Origin: Gemmatimonadota bacterium
GTDB taxonomy: Bacteria; Latescibacterota; UBA2968; UBA8231
Direction: 5' to 3'
Length of the DNA: 5,342 nucleotides
Assembly: GCA_026706505.1 (NCBI GenBank)
Contig: JAPOYQ010000690.1
Span: 1 to 5,342 of the forward strand
The notes beneath the pieces are model-generated. The model was not told the DNA's origin and ran no database searches. It was given only the letters and a program-made list of their open reading frames with translations. The first letter of the stretch is position 1. Every line of letters starts with the position of its first letter. Shown one piece after another: positions 1 to 5,244 of this stretch. The position numbers were made by a program, and so were the translations under genes.

Positions 1-95
1 ACGAGGAAAAGGCTATTGCCGTGGGGCAGGAGCGCGAACGGCAGTTTAAGTGGCCGGATAATCGGTTGCGGGATGGGTCGGTGGCGGATTATTAG
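1..95 (+). CDS. C-terminal end of an unidentified protein (5' truncated by window edge)
   Basis: An open frame runs in from the left edge (first full codon at 3) and stops at TAG 93-95, giving 30 residues that end in GSVADY. The peptide is hydrophilic and charged (EEKAIAVGQERER near its start, then KWPDNRLRDGSVADY), and most third codon positions are G or C, which fits real coding sequence. I do not recognise the family. The main support that it is a true gene end is that its last 50 bp recur with the reading frame intact at 2673-2722, again facing the 3' end of an S55 lipoprotein gene. The gene converges on copy A and a strong stem-loop starts 3 nt after its stop. It could still be a chance open frame, but the frame-preserving duplicate makes this less likely. 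Confidence 0.55.
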   Translation, partial: EEKAIAVGQERERQFKWPDNRLRDGSVADY

Positions 96-98
96 AAG

Positions 99-141
99 GG
101 AGCCTTTATCTGCAGAAGAGATCGCTGCAGATAAAGGCTCC
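99..141. terminator. Perfect 17-bp stem-loop between convergent genes
   Basis: The left arm GGAGCCTTTATCTGCAG (99-115) is perfectly complementary to the right arm at 125-141, with a 9-nt loop (116-124). It begins 3 nt after the stop of the plus-strand gene and lies between convergent genes, so a transcription-ending or mRNA 3'-end-protecting role on one or both strands is the simplest reading. It lacks a clean T-run on either side (ACAACTT downstream on plus; CTTCTAATA on minus), so it is not a textbook intrinsic terminator. The equivalent site after the duplicated tail at 2722 has no such hairpin. Confidence 0.55.
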
Positions 142-152
142 ACAACTTATAA

Positions 153-186
153 CGGGAATTGAGAAGCGGTTGAATTCCCGCGTTTT
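153..186 (+). terminator. Second stem-loop followed by a short T-run
   Basis: CGGGAATT (153-160) pairs with AATTCCCG (173-180) across a 12-nt loop. On the plus strand it is followed by CG and then TTTT (183-186), so it resembles a weak Rho-independent terminator for the plus-strand gene ending at 95. The stem has only 8 bp and half of it is A/T. It may act as a backup to the longer stem-loop at 99-141. Confidence 0.35.
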
Positions 187-202
187 AACGGGGTGTAGGA
201 GG

Positions 203-2485
203 CTATTCTTCTTCTACTACTTCCTCTTCTGCTACTTCCTCTGCCACCACTTCTATCTCAAGGAATTGAATACCTTGGAGCAATAAATCTACGTCTTGCT
301 GCGTAGAAATGGGCCCAGGGGGAGGAGGAGGAGGACCGGGAGGAAAAGCTCCGGGAGGCGGAGGCCCATCAAAGACGCCTTCGGGTTCGCCTTCACCACT
401 TTCATCACCGTCTCCTTCACCTTCAGGTTCGTCCTCACCACCTTCGGGTTCACCCTCTCCATTTTCGTGCTCGCCTCCACTTTCACCGTCGCCTTCACCC
501 TCACTGCCTTCAAACTCAGGCGGCAGTTCAGGCGGCGGCTCGGGAAGGGGTGGCGCAACAAATGCCAAGCGGGCTTTTAAGAGGACATTCTCGTCGGGTT
601 TATTCAGTCGGGCAAAAACATCGTCGAGCGATTCCTCGGTGGGAGGGCCAAACGATGGTGGGCCGAACAGTAGCTCATCGGGTCCTAATGTTTCGGCGGA
701 TCCCACTTCGAGTTGGTAAAAGCCAGGGAATAGCGTATCCGGTACGCTGAGGGCCAACTCTACTTCCCGGTCCTCAGTCCGTCCTACGCGCAGTAGAGTG
801 GTAATATCCAGCGTACTCCCAAGAGTGATAACCGAGTCGGTAGTAACCTTCGCCACGGTGGCAAAACGGGTCTCGGGAATCACTTCGACCTGCACCTCGG
901 CCTCGCGCATATATACGGCGTAATCGAACCTCGTCGTAAGTTCCTCAAGTGCGAAAGACATGTCGCCAGAGGCACTAAAAATAGAAGCCAAGAGCCGGCC
1001 GCCTGGCGAGGAGTAGAGCCGCGAACGAGTGAGTGTTGAATCGGTGCCGTCAAAAGAAATATCCGTCGTAACGCGGATGCTGTGCTCCGGATCGTTGTCG
1101 ACCCGGATGGACAAGGGATAAAAGAATGCATTGGCGACGAGATCGAGCGAGGTATATGGGCTGATGCCGACGGCCATGCTGTGATTAAGTTCGAGTTCGC
1201 TCCCCGAGGGGAACGTATAGACGCTCTTAATAGGTACTAAGTCTGGTTCCTGTTCGAGCACGCCGCGAACCGCGGGCAAGCGGTCTTCGGTTAGAGTCCC
1301 TCGCACCGTTGGATTCAGCGTTGAAAACTTGAACGGGACGGACAAGTTGGAAATTTCGCCGAGTATCTTTGCTTCGATTATGGGAAGTTCTACCGGACCA
1401 CTACTATTCATTGAGTGCCCAAACCCATAGACCCGGTTGCCATCGACGTACGATACGGTTCCCACCGCACCTAGCGTAAGCTCACCGAGCAGCAATCCAA
1501 CCGCCAGTGGCCTACCGGCCTCAAAGCTCTCTTGGCGCTCTTGGGTTAGACCAGCGGCGCTGGCTCCGCTCAGGAGGGAAGAACGCCCTTCAGGCAGCCG
1601 ATGCCCACTGTTGAGTCCCGTGCTCAGCAAGGGGATATCCAAGGGGGTAATGCGGTTCCCTTCCCAGGTGGCTGTGGGTTTGGCGGCTGGCATGAGCCCC
1701 CGAGTGCCGATGACCCATTCTATGGGAGTGGCAAAAAAGTAGTACGGCGGGCTGTCCTGGGCAGGAAATCCGTAAGCAATGGCACCCCAGGTGCCCTGCT
1801 CCGTAAAAATGGGTGAACCGCTCATTCCCGCAGCAATGCCTCCGAGCTGTATCAAAATGGGATCGGAGGCTTCGACCATATAGACCGGCATCGGGGCCAG
1901 AAAATCATCGACCACTTGGACGAACGTCATTTCGAGATCGGCCAGTTCGCCGTTGACAAATTCAGTGCGCATGAATACGGGCGTGCCCGGAGGCATGGCG
2001 CGAATATCGTCAACCGAGACAATAGAGGAGAGATCCCAAGGCTTTAACTCCCCGGTTGGCCGCAGAACCGCTTCTGGAGCCAGCAGTGAACCGGCAGCCG
2101 CCAGCATAGAATCAGCGGCGGCGAGCATGGTGTTCGCAGCGGCCAGCATGGCAGCAGCATCGGCAGCTATCGTCGAATCCGCGTCCGCGGCGACCATTGC
2201 ATTGGCGGCGGCGATCATCGAATTCGCGGTAGCCGTCATGTCATTAGCAGCGGCCAGCATGGAATCGGCATCAGCGGCGATCGTCGAATCCGCGTCTGCG
2301 GCGATCATGGTATTGGCAGCGGTGATCATCGAATCGGCGGTGGCCAGCATGGTATTGGCAGCGACCAGCATGGAGTCAGCCGTGGCGATCATCGAATCGA
2401 CGGCAGCCGCCGTTGGTGCAGAATCGTCGTCGCCACAACTCCAAAGAGCAATGGCGAGGGCGAGTAGGGCTAAGCGAATCGGCAT
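203..2485 (-). CDS. SpoIVB peptidase S55-like lipoprotein, copy A (760 aa, with low-complexity inserts)
   Basis: Start chosen at ATG 2485: it gives MPIRLALLALAIALWSC, a lipoprotein signal with lipobox LWSC (Cys17), and AGGAGA lies 9 nt upstream. A longer frame from 2536 would start at TTG without a ribosome binding site. Order: signal 1-17; Ala-rich heptad array 30-136; S55-like core with GGIAAGMSGSPIF (candidate nucleophile Ser222), Asp208 14 residues before it, and GTVSYVDGNRVYGFGHS (candidate His357); a block including TEDRLPAVRGVL; a likely beta-sandwich domain about 527-593; a Pro/Glu/Gly-rich segment 645-726; a conserved DVDLLLQGI block; and an acidic tail. B. subtilis SpoIVB is a secreted serine protease acting in pro-sigma-K activation; nothing here suggests sporulation, and the substrate is unknown. 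The protein is probably anchored to an outer or inner membrane facing the periplasm. It is a tandem paralogue of the gene at 2719-4476. Protease activity is inferred from motifs only. Confidence 0.85.
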   Translation of the reverse strand: MPIRLALLALAIALWSCGDDDSAPTAAAVDSMIATADSMLVAANTMLATADSMITAANTMIAADADSTIAADADSMLAAANDMTATANSMIAAANAMVAADADSTIAADAAAMLAAANTMLAAADSMLAAAGSLLAPEAVLRPTGELKPWDLSSIVSVDDIRAMPPGTPVFMRTEFVNGELADLEMTFVQVVDDFLAPMPVYMVEASDPILIQLGGIAAGMSGSPIFTEQGTWGAIAYGFPAQDSPPYYFFATPIEWVIGTRGLMPAAKPTATWEGNRITPLDIPLLSTGLNSGHRLPEGRSSLLSGASAAGLTQERQESFEAGRPLAVGLLLGELTLGAVGTVSYVDGNRVYGFGHSMNSSGPVELPIIEAKILGEISNLSVPFKFSTLNPTVRGTLTEDRLPAVRGVLEQEPDLVPIKSVYTFPSGSELELNHSMAVGISPYTSLDLVANAFFYPLSIRVDNDPEHSIRVTTDISFDGTDSTLTRSRLYSSPGGRLLASIFSASGDMSFALEELTTRFDYAVYMREAEVQVEVIPETRFATVAKVTTDSVITLGSTLDITTLLRVGRTEDREVELALSVPDTLFPGFYQLEVGSAETLGPDELLFGPPSFGPPTEESLDDVFARLNKPDENVLLKARLAFVAPPLPEPPPELPPEFEGSEGEGDGESGGEHENGEGEPEGGEDEPEGEGDGDESGEGEPEGVFDGPPPPGAFPPGPPPPPPGPISTQQDVDLLLQGIQFLEIEVVAEEVAEEEVVEEE
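308..553 (-). repeat. Pro-rich / Glu-Gly-rich low-complexity insert in copy A
   Basis: This encodes residues 645-726 of copy A. A Pro/Glu start (PPLPEPPPELPPEFEG) leads into degenerate Glu-Gly-Asp-Ser repeats of the type GEGEPEGG and DEPEGEGDGD, ending in poly-proline (PPGPPPPPPGP). Copy B goes from the matching NKPDD..LEARLA block almost directly to its DIDLLLEGV block, so this is an insertion relative to the paralogue. It probably forms a disordered, strongly acidic linker. The opposite strand reads as a Ser/Pro-rich frame that I regard as a shadow. Confidence 0.8.
2078..2398 (-). repeat. Ala-rich heptad repeat array in copy A (about 15 units)
   Basis: Residues 30-136 consist of units close to [D/N]-S/T-M-[I/L]-A-A-A. 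Most units are 7 residues (21 bp); several are 8 residues, with the insert ADADSTIAAD. A higher-order period of 37 residues (111 bp) is visible: residues 58-94 and 95-131 agree at 28 of 37 positions by my count. The regular Met/Leu/Ala spacing fits an alanine-zipper coiled coil like the Lpp family, starting 13 residues after the lipidated Cys. That suggests a rigid stalk or oligomerising segment that holds the S55 domain off the membrane; this role is inferred. Copy B lacks the array. Confidence 0.85.
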
Positions 2486-2494
2486 ATTACATGC

Positions 2495-2500
2495 TCTCCT
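2495..2500 (-). promoter_or_regulatory. Ribosome binding site of copy A
   Basis: AGGAGA on the minus strand, 9 nt before ATG 2485. It decides the start in favour of 2485 over the upstream TTG at 2536 and places a standard lipoprotein signal right at the N-terminus. Confidence 0.75.
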
Positions 2501-2584
2501 ACATAGGTTAGGGTGTACTCGGTGTGCGCAGTTCAATCTTATCCCGTGCCATCAAGAGATGGTCGGCCGAATCCTGTCCTGTTT

Positions 2585-2609
2585 GGGTAGCGGGGGGGAT
2601 CAGGAGGGG
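2585..2609 (+). other. G-rich run with quadruplex-type spacing
   Basis: The plus strand reads GGG-N4-GGG-N1-GGG-N7-GGGG (loops TAGC, G, ATCAGGA), which fits the usual G3+N1-7 quadruplex pattern. It lies 100 nt upstream of copy A's start and just before the short plus-strand ORF at 2620, so it could affect either transcript, or it may simply be a purine-rich ribosome binding region. No convincing -35/-10 pair was found in 2486-2619. Confidence 0.35.
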
Positions 2610-2619
2610 AGGATTGCAA

Positions 2620-2676
2620 ATGTACGCAGAGATTACTTTTTGTGAAAGGTTTGGGTGGAAGTCCCGGCTTGATTAA
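2620..2676 (+). pseudogene. Short ORF with strong ribosome binding site, probably the 5' remnant of a gene
   Basis: ATG 2620 is preceded by GGAGG (2608-2612) at an ideal 7-nt spacing, with another AGGAGG at 2602-2607. The frame reads MYAEITFCERFGWKSRLD and stops at TAA 2674-2676. The stop is formed exactly where the 50-bp copy of the plus-strand gene tail begins (2673), so this looks like a gene start cut off by the duplication junction or by an internal deletion. The start is divergent from copy A. Alternatives are a genuine 18-residue leader peptide or chance. I do not recognise the sequence. Confidence 0.3.
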
Positions 2677-2722
2677 GTGGCTGGATAATCGGCTGTGGGA
2701 GGGGTCGGTGGCGGATTATTAG
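2673..2722 (+). pseudogene. Relict 3' end of the plus-strand gene (duplicate of 46-95)
   Basis: These 50 bp match 46-95 at 46 of 50 positions (mismatches at 2682, 2693, 2696 and 2701) with no gaps, and the match ends at the same TAG stop (2720-2722). The reading frame is kept: KWLDNRLWEGSVADY here against KWPDNRLRDGSVADY in the first copy. Upstream of 2673 the two loci show no similarity, so only the tail was duplicated or survived. The frame behind it opens only after a TAG at 2588-2590 and has no clear start, so it is a relict. Its stop overlaps copy B's stop codon on the other strand by 2 bp (2720-2721). Confidence 0.7.
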
Positions 2723-4476
2723 ATATCATTTCTCTCCACTTCTAGCTTGAAGGTATGCACTCCTTCGAGTAGTAAATCGATGTCTTTCTGCATGGTAATA
2801 ACAGTGCCAGAAGTAGCGGGACTGAACCCAGCCAACCGAGCTTCTAAGATGGTGTGATCGTCGGGTTTGTTGGCACGGGCAAAAACTTCGTCGAGCGGTT
2901 TGTCGTTCTCCGAATCATCAGGCGGTGAAAAGAATCCGAACGGTTCATCGTCTCTACATTCTTCTTCCTCTGATACTCCAGCTAATTCTGCGGCCGATCC
3001 CACTTTGAGTTGGTATCTTCCAGCGGGTAGGGTCTCCGGTATGTTGAGGGCCAGCTCGATGTCCTGCTCTCGCATTCCGCCCACGTGCAGCGAAGTGGTA
3101 ATAGATAAGGTGTTCCCCTGAGTGACGTAGGAGTTGGCCGCAATTGCCGTTATAGTGGCAAACCGAGGCTCGGGGATCAGTTCGATGCGAGCCTCAGCAG
3201 CGCGCAGTTGCAAAGCGTTATCCCGCCGTATCATTAGTTGCTCGAGTACGCGTGACAACTCGCAAACAGCAGCGTCAACCAAGGAGTAGAGCCCCCTTTG
3301 CGACTCGGAGTAGAGCCGGGAGCGTGCGAGCGTTGAATCGGAGCCGACAAAGGAAATATCCGTTGCAACGCGGACGCTGTAGTCTGGATAATTTTCGACC
3401 CGATTCCATAGAGGATAGACCAGTGCAGCGGCGACGAGATCGAGCGCGATCTGTGGGTCTATGCTGATGGCTAGCTGGTGGTCCAGTTCAGCGGTGCCCC
3501 CCGCAGGAAAAGTATAGACGCTTTTAAGCGGGATTAATGCGGGATTCTCGTCGAGTACGCCGCGCACGGCGGGCAAACGGTCTTCAGTTAAGATGCCGCG
3601 CACCGTTGGATTTAGCGTTGCAAACTTGAACGGAGCGTGCCAATGGGAAATTTCGCCGAGTACCCGCGCTTCTATAATGGGCAGCTCAACCGGCCCCGTG
3701 CCAAACATGGGATGCCCATACCCATAAATATGCTTGCCATCAACGTGCGATATGGTTCCAAACGAACCCAGCGTAAGCTCACCAAGGAGCAACCCAACGG
3801 CCAGTGGCCTACCGGCCTCAAAACTAACTTGGCGCTCTTTGGTCAGGCCAGCGGAAATGGTGCCGCTTAGGATGGACGAGTTCCCGGCTAGCAGCGGATT
3901 GAGTCCGGTGCTCAGCAAGGGAGTTTCCAAGGGAGTTATGCGGTGTCCTTCCCAAGTGGCCGTGGGTTTGGCTGCGGGGATCGTTTCCCGAGTGCCGATG
4001 ATCCATTCTATGGGAGTGGCAAAAAAGTAATAGGGCGGGTTGTCTTGGCCAGTAAATCCATAAGCAATGGCACCCCAAGTGCCCTGCTTCGTAAAAATGG
4101 GCGAACCACTCATGCCCCGAGCAATGCCCCCGAGCTGTATCAAAACAGGGTCCGAGGCTTCAAACATGTAAACTGGCATGGGCGGCAAGAAATCATCCAC
4201 CACTTGGATAAACGTCATTTCGAGATCGGCCAGTTCGCCGTTGGCAAATTCAGTGCGGAGGAAAGTGCGGGTGCCGGAGGGCATGGTGCGCACCGATTCA
4301 ATTGGGACTATGGACGAAAGGTCCCAAGGTTGTAGCACCTCGGTTGGCCGTAGCACCTCGGTTGGCCGCAGCACCGCTTCTACTGGACCGGCCGCCGTTG
4401 GTGCCGGATCCCCGTCGTTTCCACAACCCCACTGACCAACGGCGAGAGCGAATAGTGCGAAGCGAAGCAGCATCAT
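2719..4476 (-). CDS. SpoIVB peptidase S55-like secreted protein / lipoprotein, copy B (585 aa, compact)
   Basis: Two adjacent ATGs (4476, 4473) both fit AGGAGA at 4483-4488 (6 or 9 nt away); the second has the same spacing as in copy A. The N-terminus MMLLRFALFALAVGQWGC is signal-like, but Gln at lipobox position -3 is unusual, so lipidation at Cys18 is likely rather than certain. Features: duplicated VLRPTE at about 35-46; S55-like core with GGIARGMSGSPIF (Ser123) and Asp109; GTISHVDGKHIYGYGHPMFGTGPVELP (His255); TEDRLPAVRGVL; a predicted beta-sandwich about 425-491; an acidic, Pro-containing linker about 500-530; and a conserved C-terminal DIDLLLEGV block. Extensive collinear identity with the gene at 203-2485 shows a tandem duplication. 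It ends on TAA 2719-2721, inside the relict tail of the opposite strand. A periplasmic protease or protease-derived sensor role is inferred; the substrate is unknown. Confidence 0.85.
   Translation of the reverse strand: MMLLRFALFALAVGQWGCGNDGDPAPTAAGPVEAVLRPTEVLRPTEVLQPWDLSSIVPIESVRTMPSGTRTFLRTEFANGELADLEMTFIQVVDDFLPPMPVYMFEASDPVLIQLGGIARGMSGSPIFTKQGTWGAIAYGFTGQDNPPYYFFATPIEWIIGTRETIPAAKPTATWEGHRITPLETPLLSTGLNPLLAGNSSILSGTISAGLTKERQVSFEAGRPLAVGLLLGELTLGSFGTISHVDGKHIYGYGHPMFGTGPVELPIIEARVLGEISHWHAPFKFATLNPTVRGILTEDRLPAVRGVLDENPALIPLKSVYTFPAGGTAELDHQLAISIDPQIALDLVAAALVYPLWNRVENYPDYSVRVATDISFVGSDSTLARSRLYSESQRGLYSLVDAAVCELSRVLEQLMIRRDNALQLRAAEARIELIPEPRFATITAIAANSYVTQGNTLSITTSLHVGGMREQDIELALNIPETLPAGRYQLKVGSAAELAGVSEEEECRDDEPFGFFSPPDDSENDKPLDEVFARANKPDDHTILEARLAGFSPATSGTVITMQKDIDLLLEGVHTFKLEVERNDI
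4333..4368 (-). repeat. 18-bp perfect tandem duplication in copy B
   Basis: TAGCACCTCGGTTGGCCG (plus strand) occurs twice back to back (4333-4350, 4351-4368) and is followed by a partial third start, CAGCACC. In the protein this gives VLRPTE twice and then VLQPW. Copy A has one unit here (VLRPTGELKPW) but carries the heptad array immediately before it, so the linker after the lipid anchor expands by repeats in both paralogues. Confidence 0.9.
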
Positions 4477-4481
4477 GCGCG

Positions 4482-4526
4482 TTCTCCTGTTTAACTGACG
4501 TCTGTTTAACCGACGTAGCAGGAGAA
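4482..4526 (-). promoter_or_regulatory. Inverted repeat covering copy B's Shine-Dalgarno (possible translational switch)
   Basis: On the minus strand TTCTCCTG (4526-4519) is perfectly complementary to CAGGAGAA (4489-4482), with 29 nt between them. The 3' arm contains the AGGAGA ribosome binding site of copy B, so a transcript starting upstream of 4526 could fold to hide it. A nested ACGTC/GACGT pair lies in the loop. Against this, a -10-like TATTAT at 4526-4531 could start transcription inside the 5' arm; if that is the real promoter, the RNA would lack the pairing. No good -35 was seen. Confidence 0.4.
4487..4516. repeat. Two 15-bp direct repeats in the leader of copy B
   Basis: CTGTTTAACTGACGT (4487-4501) is followed directly by CTGTTTAACCGACGT (4502-4516), with one mismatch. 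The pair fills the loop of the inverted repeat at 4482-4526. A 15-bp period is not a whole helical turn, which makes a dimeric operator less likely than an RNA feature or simple slippage. No equivalent pair is seen upstream of copy A. Confidence 0.75.
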
Positions 4527-4578
4527 TAATAAGTTCCGCTGCTTAGATTCGACGATGGCGAGACTATGCTCGTCCCCG

Positions 4579-5223
4579 CTACGCGGTCAGAGCGTCCATC
4601 AGGGCTTGGGCGATTATCAAATGTCCGGCTTGGTTGGGGTGGACTGGTTCTGGACAGAACGTATCGGCGTCGCGGTACTGAAGCTGCTGTTGGAAAACGT
4701 CTTGCAGGCGCACTAGGCGGGCGTCAAAGCGCTCGGCTAGTTGCTCGACCACTTCGATGTACCGAGGCAATAGTTCGAGCACTTGGCTGCGGAAGGTTTG
4801 GCCGTTGTGGTCGGTGGAAATGTAAAACGGGGTGAGCAGTACGAGGGGACAGCCTAGTTCGTCTTGGGTGATCTCCAATATCTGTTCATAGACGGCGGCG
4901 AAGCGGACTGGATCGACGCCGTCTTCGGCACCGCGCAAATGACTATGCAGGTCGTTGATGCCGATCTTGACGGACAGCCGGTCCGGCCGGTGATAGAGCA
5001 CGTCGTCTTGCCAGCGGGCGGCTAGGTCGGTGACGCGGTTGCCGCCGATGCCTTTGTTGATGTAGCGGACCCGCCGCTCGGGGAAGCGGGCCGTGGCCAA
5101 CTCGGTGAACAGGCGCACGTATCCGTTGCCCAGCGGGGCCTCGGCACCGCGGCGACCGCAGTCGGTGATGCTGTCGCCGATGAACAGCAGCGTTTGTCCG
5201 TCTTCAATCCAGTATTGGCTCAT
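4579..5223 (-). CDS. SGNH/GDSL-family hydrolase (esterase-like), cytoplasmic
   Basis: A 214-residue protein of normal length for a single-domain Lipase_GDSL_2-type SGNH hydrolase. Block I is FIGDSITD (nucleophile Ser18), block II NKGIGGN (56-62), block III GIND (88-91, oxyanion Asn90) and block V PEPVHPNQAGH (His195). The block V acid is Glu192 where DxxH is usual. There is no signal peptide, so it is probably cytoplasmic. The family hydrolyses ester bonds of lipids, sugars or small molecules; the substrate cannot be told here. ATG 5223 is supported by AGAGGA (5230-5235) 6 nt upstream. It starts 21 nt after the stop of the preceding minus-strand gene, so the two are probably one operon. Copy B follows 102 nt downstream without a clear terminator between, so read-through into it is possible. 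Confidence 0.9.
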   Translation of the reverse strand: MSQYWIEDGQTLLFIGDSITDCGRRGAEAPLGNGYVRLFTELATARFPERRVRYINKGIGGNRVTDLAARWQDDVLYHRPDRLSVKIGINDLHSHLRGAEDGVDPVRFAAVYEQILEITQDELGCPLVLLTPFYISTDHNGQTFRSQVLELLPRYIEVVEQLAERFDARLVRLQDVFQQQLQYRDADTFCPEPVHPNQAGHLIIAQALMDALTA

Positions 5224-5244
5224 GGGTATTCCTCTTGGTTGGGG

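Noticed and set aside
99..141. 17-bp inverted repeat as the end of an insertion sequence or a MITE
   Set aside because: The arms are only 9 nt apart with no target-site duplication or transposase nearby; a hairpin at the end of convergent genes explains it better. A repeat search could reopen this.
309..719. 136-residue Gly- and Ser/Pro-rich frame on the plus strand
   Set aside because: Antisense shadow of copy A's Pro/Glu/Gly segment; low complexity keeps it free of stops.
2078..2398. CRISPR-like or VNTR non-coding repeat
   Set aside because: Units are contiguous, degenerate and in frame with copy A, with no spacers.
2486..2536. Longer N-terminus for copy A from 2536
   Set aside because: The start there is TTG with no Shine-Dalgarno, and it would put 17 polar and Cys-rich residues before the signal peptide. 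ATG 2485 has AGGAGA and begins a normal lipoprotein signal.
2486..2619. Sigma-70 promoter for copy A
   Set aside because: Candidate hexamers such as TTGATG and TAAGAT are at wrong spacing (8 bp); TTGAAC has no fitting -10.
1953..2645. 230-residue Ala/Ser-rich frame on the plus strand
   Set aside because: It is the antisense reading of the heptad array of copy A; the 21-bp period keeps the opposite frame open. No ribosome binding site or recognisable domain.
4558..4573. CGAG/CTCG mini-hairpin as terminator of the SGNH gene
   Set aside because: Only 4 bp of stem and no T-run on the minus strand.
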